A stretch of 64,000 bases of DNA, taken from Dicyema japonicum (taxonomy: Eukaryota > Dicyemida > Rhombozoa > Dicyemidae). Under the pieces are notes generated by a model. It was given only the letters and a program-made list of their open reading frames with translations, was not told the DNA's origin and searched no databases. Positions 13,202 to 24,699 of this stretch are shown here, piece by piece (position 1 is the first letter of the stretch; the number at the start of each line of letters is the position of its first letter). Location of the stretch: NCBI GenBank assembly GCA_011109175.1, contig RDEW01000004.1, positions 1,969,191-2,033,190 on the forward strand, written 5' to 3'. The translations under genes were made by a program, and so were the position numbers.

Positions 13202-15740
13202 TTAAGGCATCTGAATGGCCATGCTATTTCCCCTAACAATAGCCAACGAGATACGTTCTCGGAAACCAACCAGTCTCTCGCGGATCCTTGGTCACAGCTT
13301 GAATCATGGAGCCGATCTTACGAACCAACTCATCTGCTTGGGGGCCAAGGATTCCTGACGTTTCCACCGCGAATGGAACAAAAGATACTCCTCCAAAATT
13401 CTCTGGTACTTCCTCCTCTTTCGTTCCTCGGCCTGCTTTGAAGCATGTCCTGGGTCTGAAGCAGAAGCAACCAAATTAGACGGGCAATAAGTATCAACAC
13501 ACGTCGTTTCGTCCGTTGGCGAATGGAAAAGTCATCATTCCATCAGGGCGTTTTCCATCGTTTCGGGAAAGACCAGTAGGTTCTAACAGGCAATGGTGTC
13601 CAGCAGAGGCAAGGGAATTCTTTAATGTCATGTTAAGACAGGAGTGCCTGGGGAAACGACCCGCACTCATCTTGCATGACAAGGGATGATAACCAAAAGG
13701 ATCGATCCAACGTCCACAGCGGCATTTTCTTTCGGCACACAATTTAAGACCAAGACGAAGCGAGGTAGCTATTCTCACAGCCTCATCATCCAACAGGTTT
13801 CCAATTTCGGCAGATGGATAAGCGTTCATCCAGGCCCCCGTCGAGTGACAACTGGCTGTTTTGAGGCAGGCAAGCCTTCTTACATCTTCCGTCTTTTCAA
13901 GGGACTCTTTCTTCTTTTCGAAGACACAAAACAAATAGGACTTTTGCTTATCACAATTGGCCGGAGCATTCAGGTACAAATTCATCCATTCATCCCAGGC
14001 TCCCGACGGCGTCAGCGGTACGTTTAGTCCGGAAGTAGAGTGAAGGACCGTATCCACTAAACGCCTTGACGAGCCGAACGAAGATAAATAGGCGCCCAAA
14101 GCAACGTCCGAAGGAAGAGAAAGACCCAAACCACCGCAGGCTACAGGGAGTGAGGCCTGTAACCATCCGAAATCATCAAAACGAACATTAAGAATGGACC
14201 CCATCGTCGACCGGATATCCATATCAATTAACGATAGAAGGTCTTTTTCGGCGTAGCATGGGGATCCCCGTAGAATAAAAAGGAGTTTTGGGAGGAGACA
14301 ATTCTTCAGCATAAAAAAGGCGACATGACGGTCCAAAAAACTCATCCTGTCGGCATATTGACGTAAATTAGTCCTCTTGCCTTCCAATAACTCTCTCACC
14401 CGGTTTACCAAAATCCCACACCCAAGGAAGTCGAGAGAATCAATATGAGTCTCCCTAACCCCTGTGATGATATCGCAGAGTTTTCTATGTATGAATCGGA
14501 ACTTAATTGCTTCGCACTTTTCATTGTTAAATTCCAGACCGATTTTTCCACACAAACGTCTGATCGATGCAACTTTGGAGAGAATATCATCGGGACTTCC
14601 ACCGAGAATACAATCGTCCAGATACCAGACGTTTAGTGGAGTGCAACGGTCCTGGGCAATATGGTCGATAGACAAGGAAAATAGAAGAGGACCGAGTGGG
14701 TCCCCCTGTTGAACTCCGGATCCGGACGAAATAATTCCACTGCCAAAAACAAGAGGGGATGGATCCGAATACGCGAGATATACAAAGGGATAAATCTGAG
14801 GAATCCTCCTCCTACAGGTATCAAGAACGGTGTCCCTTCTGACTGAATTGAAGGCATTCCGGAGGTCCAATTTGAATAAAACTCTGTCCTCAACATTCAA
14901 TTCAGCTGATTGTGACGCAAATTCTCTCACTGCGTGGATCCCAGCTTCACAGCCGCCATTGATTCCGACACCAAGCTGCGAAGGACAAAATTCGGCTGAA
15001 ATTCTGAGATAACAAAACGACAAGCCATTTTTGCGGATAAACGTCGAAATACGTTTCAATTGCAATGGGGCGAATACCACCATCTTTCTTTCCAAGGCCC
15101 GTTAGATTCGCCGAAAAAGGAGATTCCGACCAAAATCGGAAACGTTTCCGGAAAGCATGCGAGCTACGAGATCCCGGGTTCGCTCCAAGAGTAGCGATCC
15201 AGGCCTGCCGACAGAATGGGACACCAAGTCTGACAGATGGCCAGGTTTGAGACCGTCAACTCCTCCACTGCTACTTCTTCGGAAAGAACAAAGAGCGTTG
15301 TAAATGGCTGAAGTGGAAATATCATGCATAGATTGTTCTGGACGAACAGGTTTACAAAAGTCTTCTGGTTCTGGAGGATGTTTCTGTCCCAATATACAGA
15401 GTGTCTCCTGAGTGGCTTTCACCGGGTCAGAATCCGTACAAACAGTTCGAACTGCAACAGTAAGATCGCCCTCCATCAATTTCCTCCTGACACGAGAGCG
15501 AAGCCTCTCAGGAGCCATACTGGATTGTTTGGAATTGGACTTTGGGAAGTAATCAACTGGGGAAACAAATAATTCTTCAGCCAGGGACTCCCATGAATCC
15601 ATAAAGGCACTCACGCGCTTCTTCAGGACATGGGATAGAGAGGGTTTCCGAGAAGATGGGGCAGGCTTACGCTCTAACCCCATAGCCAGGACAGGGAAAG
15701 AGAAAAGAGCCATCCAATCCTGTTTCGAGCCATTGGACAC
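13202..15740 (-). pseudogene. RLE-type LINE with PD-(D/E)XK-like nuclease, nearly full
   Basis: Minus-strand order: N-terminal domain with SSGGVDGLKPGHLSDL (about 15275-15225); RT palm with KKDGGIRPIA (15080-15050), QLGVGINGGCEAGIHAVR (14970-14920), motif A FKLDLRNAFNSVRRDT, motif B SGVQQGDPLGPLLFSL and motif C WYLDDCILGG (14620-14590); thumb with FDDFGWLQASLPVACGGLGL; a CCHC knuckle CRCGRWIDPFGYHPLSC (13720-13670); and a nuclease-like RNDGKRPDGMM...GRNDVCVDT block. The C-terminus ends in RERISLAIVRGNSMAIQMP then stop at 13202. Frame changes occur near 15095, near 15000 and downstream of 13494, so this copy is inactive. Architecture (RT, CCHC, nuclease) is that of the R2/CRE-like RLE superfamily; the exact clade is uncertain. 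Confidence 0.85.
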
Positions 15741-17430
15741 AGCTTTCTCAATGCAAGAAGAAAAAATATCAAATTAATATCATAATTTTTTTAATTTTAA
15801 ATATAATAAATAATTATAAATTCGAGCAATAGGTAACGCCTGTGACATATTATGAACTTTTTACATAAATTGAAAACAACAATATACAAATAATAATCAA
15901 ACAAAACAAGAAAATTATTTTTTGCTCATCGTTACCACATGGTAATTTTATTTGTATCAGCGAAGAATAATTTATTTATATCAGAAATGAATATGACATA
16001 CAGAGTTGCCACTTTTTAAATTTGCCTATTCTAAAATCTGCCATTTTATCGTTATTTTCTATTTTCAATGATATTTACCAATTCTAAATTTGCCACTATT
16101 TAAAAAAATTATTTTCATTTTTTAATTAAAACGGATTAATCCAGGAGTTTCAAATAGGTCAAAATTCATTTTAACTCAATTAGGTCAAATTGTTAGTGGT
16201 TTCGTTCAGCCACAAGAGGAAACGGTTAAGTTGATGTTGCATTCTCTCTGTATTTGTCCCTTACCATGCCTAACATGTTTTTAGACAACATTAAAACTTT
16301 CGTCTTTCCTCAGAAAGGTCTCCATTTTTGTTAGTTATCACAGCCAACATTTTTATATAAAATTAAATTTTCGTTATTGAGTACTTTTCTCCACTGACTA
16401 GATCAATCCTCCAGGATTACATAATGATGTATGGTATTGAAGTTATTTTTGATATCGATATTAAGGATACATATATGATATTTTTGCTATGTTGTGAAAA
16501 AGTCCGCACAGTATGAATTGCTGCTTTACAGAAATGGCTAGAAGTTGAAATTTTTACGGCAATTGATAAAGTTGAAAGTTTTTGAAAATATCATTGAAGG
16601 CCACGTCTTAAAGACCATAACAGTAAGTGCTAAAGGGGTTACACACATATGCAAATACGTACCCCAAAAATGTCCGGGCAAGTGAGGTTAAATACTAATA
16701 ATACGTTTCCTAAAGAAACTCAGAAAATTGCTTATTTTAGGCCCAAATTTTTAATTATAGTAATATGTGATTCGCTCAAATAACCAGCAGCGCTCAAGAG
16801 TTAAAATAAAATCGCCCTACTAATAACTTTTTTTGCTATTCTATCAAGCGTTTTAAAAGTTTTAAAGGTAATACGGATGAATCGAAAATAATATCTAGGA
16901 CGGAGTACTAAATAGGATATCTGAGATAACACCTGTGAACGAAGGTAGTTTTTTGCTATTAATATTTTAATATATCTGGGATACAGAAACACAATTAAAT
17001 TAATAATCCTGAAAATTAGTAAATCGATTTTTGAAGTATATTATAGTTGATTGACTAAAAGTTTAAAAGTGATCAAGGTCTTTTGGGAACTGCATCAGCA
17101 AATGCTCAGATCGGTAGGACTCTCTTCTCCAGTGTAGGTGATCAACAAACACGGGTGCTCCAGTTAATCTCCAAAGACAGACTAAGTCTATTTTTAATTG
17201 TTTATTTATTTTCGCATGTAATAACAGCTGACGTGGGGCAAAAGAGTTAGTTTGGGAAGAGGCAATTCCTTTGAATTCCTTCTATTCCGTTTAAGCAGTC
17301 CTCTAAAAAATGAACATTTCTGAATTTTTTATTGAAAAAAATTAAATTTAACAGAAAAACGGACAATAAAGGAAATTATCATACTTTTAATTTTACTTTG
17401 ATCGGCAGTCAATAAAAGTATAAAAGGCAA
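15741..17430. other. AT-rich intergenic DNA
   Basis: There are only short open frames such as 16992-16801 on minus, with no motif. The region upstream of the RLE LINE shows no clear 5' UTR signature or target duplication. Confidence 0.4.
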
Positions 17431-17434
17431 TTAA

Positions 17435-20390
17435 TTTTTAAATCGGCGCTACTAGACACTGTCAACCAAGTTCATAAAACAAGTTATTCCTTTTGTAATT
17501 AAAGATTACTATAAATGGTTTAAGAGCAATGGCTCTGGTTTTCTTGGGTTGATTGAATTCTCATATTTTCAGCAATTCCATTCCTCCTCAGCGGAGAGTT
17601 TGGCTCACTCAAATCAAGTCAACGGATTAATATGATCCACGAGGGAAGTAGAGAAAGACAGCTTTCTGGCTTCGTCGAAATTACTTTAGACAACTCAGAC
17701 AATAAATTTCAGTAAAAGGCCCTACTAATTCAGTAGTTTGACAAAAAAGAAATTATCAGCCGAAGGGTTATCTCTTCTAAACAGGACGAGTTTTTCTTGA
17801 CAAGAAACACATTGGGTACTCAATTTCCTTTGATCATAGTAAAACTGAAATAATAAACCTTTTTTGAAACCGCGGGTTTTTCAAGATGTAATCCTTACCA
17901 CATTGTCAAACAAGGAAGGCAGAGAGTAATTAATATGGTTAGATAAACGAAATTACCACCTCTCTTGATTCCCAGAGATTGAAGATCCCGAAGAAAGTTG
18001 CTGGTACAATAGTTTTTGTCGACAATCGGGCGGAGAGTGAGTCTCTGATGCAAAAAACGCGTAATCTTTGTTTCAATTTTATCGATAGACAAAAAAAAGT
18101 GAATGAACTCTTAGATGCGGTTTAACGTATAGTAGAAAAGCTGGAGAAAGATAAGAAGACTTACAAAATTTTATAAATTTGACAGACTTCGGAGATCCGT
18201 GCAATACGCTATCTTTACGAGAAGCAAACGGAATTTGTATAAAACATCAAGATCTCGTTCATAAACGCAGCGATTTGGCTGCCGAGAAAGAGAAACTCCA
18301 AATTAAGATTGATCAAGTCAAGGATTTTATTATTGTAATTTACTATTTCATCCCAGCATTCCTCTAGAAGAGGTGAAGAAGCTGACGAAAAGACATACCT
18401 GTTGAGAGAAAAGGCTATTCTCATGATGGATAACTGCGAGAGGGCTTGTTCACGGACTAAACCGGAATTAGAATTGAGAGATCTTGAGGAACAGATGACG
18501 TCGGGATGGGAACTAAGATGCAACCTTATGAGGATCAGACACAGATTTCCATAGGATATAAAGAATATTGAAGAGAAACTGACTGAGATTCTTCCGGTAT
18601 TTGAAAGATTATGTAGGCGGGAGGAAAACCTTTCGTTGAAGTGAAATTATAATTTAGTGTAGACCAGAGCTTTTCAAAAAATAATTCTCGCGGCACACTA
18701 ATCGTAAAAAAAATAATCCACGGCACACATTAAAAAAAATTTAATATGTGTAAAACTAAGTACAAAAATTGGTAATTTAATGCCAAAATTTTTATTAAAA
18801 AAAATGAATTCTTTATTATTGTTTTTGCATAATATCATCAATATCAGGTCGAATGGTTAAAAGGCACTCGCATTTCAGCACAAATCCGACGAAAAACAGT
18901 GTTAACTGACAAAGGTATCTTCATTATTTTTTGTTCATATTTATACCAAACATAGTCCGAGCAATAATACGAGACAAGCAGGGATTATCAAGTTTTCGCC
19001 AATATTGTGAGGTTTTAGTTGTTTTGCTATCACTTCTGAGATCAGGTATGAACATTTCAATGATTCCTTTGTGTTTAAAAAAGTTTCACTGAACATCATT
19101 TGACTAGATCTACGATTCATAGTAAAAACCAAATAATACTTAAGTTGTTTTTTCAAATGGATAAAATAATCCACAGATCTTTCGGAATAGTCCGGATGGC
19201 TTGGAAGTAAAATGTCTCTTTAGTTTGCTAGGAACCATAGCACTCACTTGCCAAAATCCATGCAAATTAGACATTGAGGTAGTTTATTTTATCTTTGCAT
19301 ATACATCCAAATGACAAATAAGAATCTTTATAAGAACGACGAACTGATTTACCCATAAGCACGTTGATGCGCACGTTATTAAAAATTAATAAATAATGGT
19401 TAACCAATGTAAATGTCATTTAATGTATAAATAAAAAAATGATTAATTTAATTTAGTAATTATTTTAATTCGTTTATCTTTTTAAATTAATTAGGTCAAA
19501 ATGTATATAAATTTATTCAAATTTGTATTTGGCAGGCGGCACACTAGAAATTGTCTTGCGGCACACTTAGTGTGCCGCGGCACACCGTTTGACAACCTCT
19601 GGTGTAGACACTATGAGGCCAAAGCTAAAATAAGGGGCTGTATGGCAAGGAAGGGGAGCTAAAGAGTTTTCCACTATTGAAGAACGAGATCTATGGATTG
19701 ACAGGGAGTTGTGTAAACTCAGGAAGATTGAGAAGGATAAATTGAAGCAGATGTCGCATTTAGAGCGGGAAATTCAGTTGGATTTCTCCAAAAGAACAGA
19801 ATTGGAACTAAAGATTAGTGATTCTGAAGAAAGAATACTGTCCTAAAAGAGTCTGATAGATATGGGGAAACAAGAGTTAAAGATTTGAAACGAAAATTGG
19901 ATGAACTTCAGAGAGAACGGACTAGTTTATGGAAACAAGAGAATGTGATCCGACAGGTTACGGATTGAATAAAACAAGAATTAATGGAAAAATACAGCTA
20001 ATGAGAAATATTTGTGGAAAAGTTTTCTTTTTACAAATTTAGGCCGTTATGGATGGAATCGATAGTGTCTTAAAAGTTTTGGAGCATATTGGATTAAAGG
20101 ACTTGTACGAAACTGTCATCGACAATATTAATTGCTCTGAAAGTCTGACCACAGCGGTGGAGGTCACTGATGGATCAAGGCTTGATTTCGAGTTATTATT
20201 AGACTCTTACTTTATTGTCAAATCTAATAGTGTGGGAATTCAAATTTTGAACGAAATAAACCGCCAAAAGTTGCATGGGGATACCACATTCATACTATTG
20301 AATAAAATATTGCGAATTAAATCGACTCGGTCCCCGGTAGGAACAGTTTTGTCTGTTTTTGTAAAATTATAAACCTTGATTGACTTAGTA
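17435..20390 (+). pseudogene. SMC3: SMC3 cohesin subunit, copy A, broken
   Basis: SMC3 is the cohesin ATPase arm. Ordered matches: a Walker A remnant NGSGF (17528-17542) lacking the catalytic K; LLSGEFGSLKSSQRINMIHE and FVEITLDNSDNKF (17580-17710); IISRRVISSKQDEFFL (17755-17800); FETAGFSRCNPYHIVKQG (17865-17915); LDSQRLKIPKKVAGT (17965-18010); coiled coil with ELELRDLEEQMTSGW (18465-18510); FSTIEERDLWIDREL (19670-19710); RTSLWKQEN (19920-19945); and hinge TTAVEVTDGSRLDFELLLD (20148-20205) with LNKIL. About 85 bp of the N-terminal exon present in copy B is deleted here, frames break near 18060 and 19645, and a hAT sits in the gene at 18665-19601. Candidate introns are 17548-17572 (25 nt) and 17712-17733 (22 nt). 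The head after the hinge is absent. Identity is firm; function is not. Confidence 0.88.
18657..19609 (-). mobile_element. hAT element inserted in SMC3 copy A
   Basis: The element spans 18665-19601 (937 bp) between perfect 8-bp direct repeats gtgtagac (18657-18664 and 19602-19609). Terminal repeats and interior match the element at 7030-7970 in opposite orientation, including the transposase piece on minus (SKLKRHFTSKH near 19210, KPHNIGENLIIP near 19000). Removing it and one repeat restores SMC3 continuity. The insertion point lies after a coiled-coil block (EENLSL) and before the LYGK/FSTIEERD block. Confidence 0.94.
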
Positions 20391-20399
20391 AAATTCCAA

Positions 20400-20870
20400 G
20401 AGAATTGCATGTTGCTATCGAAAATGCTTTCGGGAGAACACTTTCGTGTTCCTGTCAAGAAAAAAAACTGGTCTTGATTAGAGGAAATAACCCTTCGGAT
20501 GATAACCTCTTTTTTTATCAATCTACGGAATTAGTGGGTACATTGGAAATCTATTGTGAGTTGTCTGAAGTTATTTCGACATAGCCAGAAAGCTGTCTTT
20601 CTCCACTTCCCTCGTGGATAATGTTTATTTGTTTACTCGATTTTAGTGAACCTTCGCTGAGGAAGAATTGAATTGCTGAAAATATGAGAATTCAATCAAC
20701 CTAAGAAAACGAGCCATTCCTCCCAACAATAATGTTGTTGTGTAGACTGAAGGAATCAATGGTCACCAGGTCCTTGTAGTTCTTAAGACCACTTATAGTG
20801 ATCTTTAATTACACAAGGAATAACTTGTTTATAAATATGGTTGAAAGTGTCTAGTAGCGTCGATTTTAGT
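20400..20870 (-). pseudogene. SMC3: SMC3 N-terminal exons, inverted copy B
   Basis: The reverse strand from 20870 to 20400 parallels 17435-17840 at the nucleotide level. It encodes KNYKDLVTIDSFSLHNNIIV followed by GRNGS (20790-20710), the classic SMC3 N-terminus ending in a P-loop that again lacks the GKS part. Then come FFLSEGSLKSS, IIHEGSGERQLSGYVEI and KKEVIIRRVISSNQDQFF (20520-20455). After about 20400 similarity to SMC3 order stops, where it abuts the hinge end of copy A. The two copies therefore meet tail to tail, like a rearranged inverted duplication. Confidence 0.85.
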
Positions 20871-20877
20871 AAAAAAC

Positions 20878-21860
20878 ATGGTTATTTCAAGAAAAACGAA
20901 AGTCTCAACAACGAAATTTGGAAACTCTTCTCGTCCTCCGGGGGCTACTACGGCTGAGTCATTCACTTTGGAGAACAAGACGCCGCACAAGGCAGAACTT
21001 TCTAAACCTGCCAATGGACCAACGCTATACGACTCTTCAGATATGACTAAACCAGCAAACGAACCAATGACAGCGAATCCCACAGACAACTTGTCCTTAT
21101 TGATAACAGTCAATTCCGCTATTAGTGCTATAAGGATTGCGAACATTCTATACCTCTATGACCAATACGGATGCATGAGGATGAGCCACAGAGGATCGGG
21201 CTCCTTCCGTCTGGACTTCCGAGACAATTCACACATGGCCACCTACATGGAGGCCATAAATGAGACCTGTCCCTTTGGTCTGGACAACCACCACTTTAGG
21301 GCAATCTCAACCAAACCATCTGAGATTGTCCTGAGGAACCTTCCGTTCTGGGTGAGAGGACGACCTCTTGGACTACCTCCAGGAGATGGCTCCCTCAACT
21401 TCGAAAGTAACCCGAATGTTCAAAGGATCGCGGCCCATGCCAATGGCGAAGGCCTCGATTAAGAATAGATCGGAAGCCACATCGTTAATACGTTGTGGTT
21501 TCTACATTGGAATGAATAAAATATCTTGTGAATGGAAGAGAAGAGGACCGCCGATCTGCTACAACTGTCAGCAGGTCGGTCACTTTCATACCAGTGCACA
21601 GGAAAGAAAAGATGTTTACGTTGACATCTCCAAATGTAATACGGACATGGATTCTAAACGGAAATGCATAAATTGCGGATCAACAAACACGGTGCAAGGT
21701 ATGAAGGATGCCCTGTGCTTGTGGAGGCCAGGCGAAAGCTTATTCCCCAAGTCAAAAATACAGATCTGAAATCTATGAACGTCATAGACGAAAAGTTGAA
21801 ACACTAACACGAAAAAGAATTATTGGTCCAAAAGTTAACAAGCTCTCTTCAGCTAATCTA
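20878..21860 (+). pseudogene. APE-type LINE ORF1 (gag-like, CCHC)
   Basis: Two overlapping frames (20878-21462 and 21368-21769) make up a gag-like ORF1: a basic, proline-rich N-terminus, an RRM-like middle (FRLDFRDNSHMATYMEAI, then FRAISTKPSEIVLRNLPFW) and a C-terminal pair of zinc knuckles, CYNCQQVGHFHTS and CINCGSTNTVQG. A frameshift near 21400 joins them. Such ORF1 proteins bind element RNA. It lies directly upstream of the ORF2 below. Confidence 0.78.
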
Positions 21861-21920
21861 CCGAAGAAATCGGTTTGGCAAACCAAGAAGAGATACCAGG
21901 AAGAATCAAAAAAAAACTAA

Positions 21921-23970
21921 ATGAAATTATACAAGACTGAAAGAATTAAGCGATGCACTAGGAGTGGATTTACGGGAAATAGTGGACCTGGCCATGGAGA
22001 GCCCAGGCCACCAAAAAGAAACCTAAAGTTAGTGCTGGCGAATGCCCGCTCCTTGGTGAAAAGGCATGATGAACTAGCACTACTTATGAGGACTGCCAGG
22101 GCAGATGTCTTGGTAGTCAACGAACGAAGATTCGAGAAGGAAGGAATTATATTCTGGAAGGATATGATTCAGTGGACATTCCATGGAAAGATGGAGCAGT
22201 TGCTGGAACCGGAACCTCAATCTTCTTTCATAAACTATTGCAAACTCGAACGACTGCATTGTATTGGCCGACGATTCGGAATTCGTGTCTGTCGACGTGC
22301 GATGTGGTGGGACATGGATAACCGTGGGAGGGCTATACTCTAAGGACTTGGCCCGGTCTTCTGTGAAAATTGTTGAGTTCTTCGAAAGAAACCCGATGTC
22401 GATCTGGTAGGAGATCTGAACGCCAAGAACAGGACTTAGGGATGTTATGGAAACAACAGGGACGGGCGACTACTGCAGATTTGGTCGGGGAAATTGGAGT
22501 CGAAGTCTTGACGTCCGAAGAACCTAATTATTTCTCACACTATGGGGGTGATATGCTGGGATTGGCCTTAGTGTCTCCACAACTATTAGACCATGTAGAC
22601 AGGCCAAGGTTACTCTGGGATATAGGGAGTGACCATATCCCTATGGAGATGACTATAAATCTGAACCGGATATTATTGAAGACATTTTTCTGTATTATGA
22701 TACCTCGTCGGTGGACTGGGAACATTATCGTCATTAATTTATCTAAGAGTATGTTAATGAAGATTAATTATTCCTTTTCTACACATAATGAGTTGGATGT
22801 TTTCAACCAAGATTTATCTAATACTATTAGGATGTATCTGCGATTATATGCAATGAAGGTTTACTCAAAAATCCTTCCGAAAACGAATCAGTTCTGCCCT
22901 CCTTCTATTCGGAGTCTTATTCGCGAGAGGAATACTCTGAAGGCGAAGCACAGACGATGTGTGGACATGTGGGACAGGATAACTTTGAAAAATAATATCG
23001 ATGCTATCCAAAAAGTTCTACAGAGAGCCTGGAAGTTGTATTCCGAAAACCAAGTTAGGAAAGCAGCCTCGAAAGTGCACTGGAAGAATCCTTGCTTTTG
23101 GAAACTGTACTCCAGACTTACCAACAAAAATTTGAGAGCAAAGAACATTGTACTGGCGGATCAAGATGGAAGAACAATTCCCCTGGAAAGAGTACCGTCA
23201 GTATTCAGAAACAATTAGAAAACATACAGGGAGTTGACCCGTCAGTATTATACCTGAAAAATTCTCAGAAGATATATCTAGTTCTATGGATTACTCCATA
23301 GACGATCTGAATAGTATGGTAGAGGAAATCACTTTGGCAGAAGTCAGAACTGCTATACGGGAGTGCAAAAACAAGGCTCCTGGATTTGATAGCATTCCGA
23401 TGACTATGTTTAAAGAAGGGTCCGATGAATTGCTATCTGTTCTACAAAAGATGTATAACGCGAGTTTCAAGCTCGGAATTCCCCTTCACTATGGAAGCAT
23501 TCTATTGTAAAGATGATCCCCAAACCTGGAAAGTCGAGGAAAGATCCTCTTAGTTATAGGCCTATAAGCCTTATCTGTTCTACATCGAAGATTATGGAAC
23601 GGATTATTTTTAAGAAATTGAATCGATATATAGAAAAGATTAATTTTCTACAGTGTTACCAATGGGGTTTTCGGCCAGGGAGATCGTGCGGAAATTGCAT
23701 TCACTCTTAAACTATGAGATTGCAAATGCTTTTGAGAAGAGGAGCCAGTTGAGCCTTGTCTGCCTTGACATCTCTAAGGCTTTCGACAGTGTATGGCACG
23801 AAGCCTTATTCTGTCAACTGGTTCGATCAAAAATTTCAAGACAAATGTTCCTATGGCTGAAAAACCTGTTGACTGGGAGGATATCAAACGTGGTGGTTGG
23901 TGCTAAATCGTTTTTCGATGTTCCCCATGTTCCGGAATTGTACTTCAGTATTGGCTCACCTAATTAGTTG
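21921..23970 (+). pseudogene. APE-type LINE ORF2, 3'-truncated
   Basis: An apurinic endonuclease domain comes first: KLVLANARSLVKRHDELALL (22025-22085), a VGDLNAKN-like box (22395-22425) and DIGSDHIPMEM (22618-22650). The RT follows with ECKNKAPGFDSIPMTMFKEG (23366-23425), IPKPGKSRKDPLSYRPISLI (23516-23575), QWGFRPGRSC and motif A LDISKAFDSVWH (23764-23800). It ends at about 23970, before the YADD box, so the 3' half is lost. At least four frameshifts are present. The motifs fit the Jockey/I side of non-LTR elements. Confidence 0.82.
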
Positions 23971-24219
23971 ATAATTTACAAATAATATATTTAAGAAGTC
24001 ATATTAATCCACAAGGCAAATGCACAGTGCTGACAAATGTTTATGACAAAATCTTGGTGCAATATAACCTTCGGTGGAATAAACTAAGACATGGATAGTC
24101 TGACATATAAAAGTACTACAACCACGTGGGAGTCCAAGGAGTCATCGATGATAAGTACCGTCGCCATTTAATTAAGATTGTCTGGATTCAAGATAATATA
24201 AAATTCATCAAACTTGTAA

Positions 24220-24681
24220 TTCTCAAAAATACTTAAAGACGTCGAAAGACAGTTACTTCTTGCAAATTTTCGAATAAGGAACTTGAAAAGTCTCTCCACT
24301 TGCACAACCCTAAAACTTATCTTTAGTAAATGCGCGAGAAAATCACTCATCTCCTACCTTCATAGAGTGGAAGTGAAAAAAACAAATGTTTCACATTCAG
24401 ACGTAATAGTCATTTACACTGACCCCGCAAACCTACACTATCACAGAGTTTGTTCACGTAGGGGTTATAGAAAACCATCTCCCACGTGGTTTTCTGATAC
24501 CAGAGAAGCGCATATTGCTGAATCGTCTTACAATGTGAACTCCTACAATAGCACGAAACCAATACAAGACGTTCTTGAAGCAACTTATCAATTCCTTAGG
24601 TTGAACAAAGTCATCGAAAAATCGGGCCTTGCTAAAAAAGTTCATGTTGATATCATCGGAAGTATAATCATAGGAAAATAA
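24220..24681 (+). CDS. Unassigned ORF, possible host exon
   Basis: An uninterrupted frame of about 150 codons, open from the stop at 24217-24219 to the stop at 24679. The sequence includes DVERQLLLANFRIRNLKSLS, DVIVIYTDPANLHYHR, PSPTWFSDTREAHIAES and QDVLEATYQFLRLNKVIEKS. Composition is unlike the RT elements nearby and I do not recognise the family. There is no clear start codon in a good position. A GT...AG segment of 23 nt (24448-24470) could be spliced, but removal breaks the frame, so I read it as coding. It may be one exon of a host gene extending either way. Confidence 0.4.
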   Translation, partial: FSKILKDVERQLLLANFRIRNLKSLSTCTTLKLIFSKCARKSLISYLHRVEVKKTNVSHSDVIVIYTDPANLHYHRVCSRRGYRKPSPTWFSDTREAHIAESSYNVNSYNSTKPIQDVLEATYQFLRLNKVIEKSGLAKKVHVDIIGSIIIGK

Positions 24682-24699
24682 TTAAGATTGATTTGGGAA

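Noticed and set aside
20240-20521. Minus frame continuing from SMC3 copy B into the copy A hinge
   Set aside because: The part below about 20400 is the antisense of the hinge exon. Only the segment above 20400 aligns with SMC3 on the minus strand.
24448-24470. A 23-nt GT...AG segment inside the 24.2-kb frame
   Set aside because: Removing it introduces a stop within a few codons, whereas the unspliced frame stays open, so I did not treat it as an intron.
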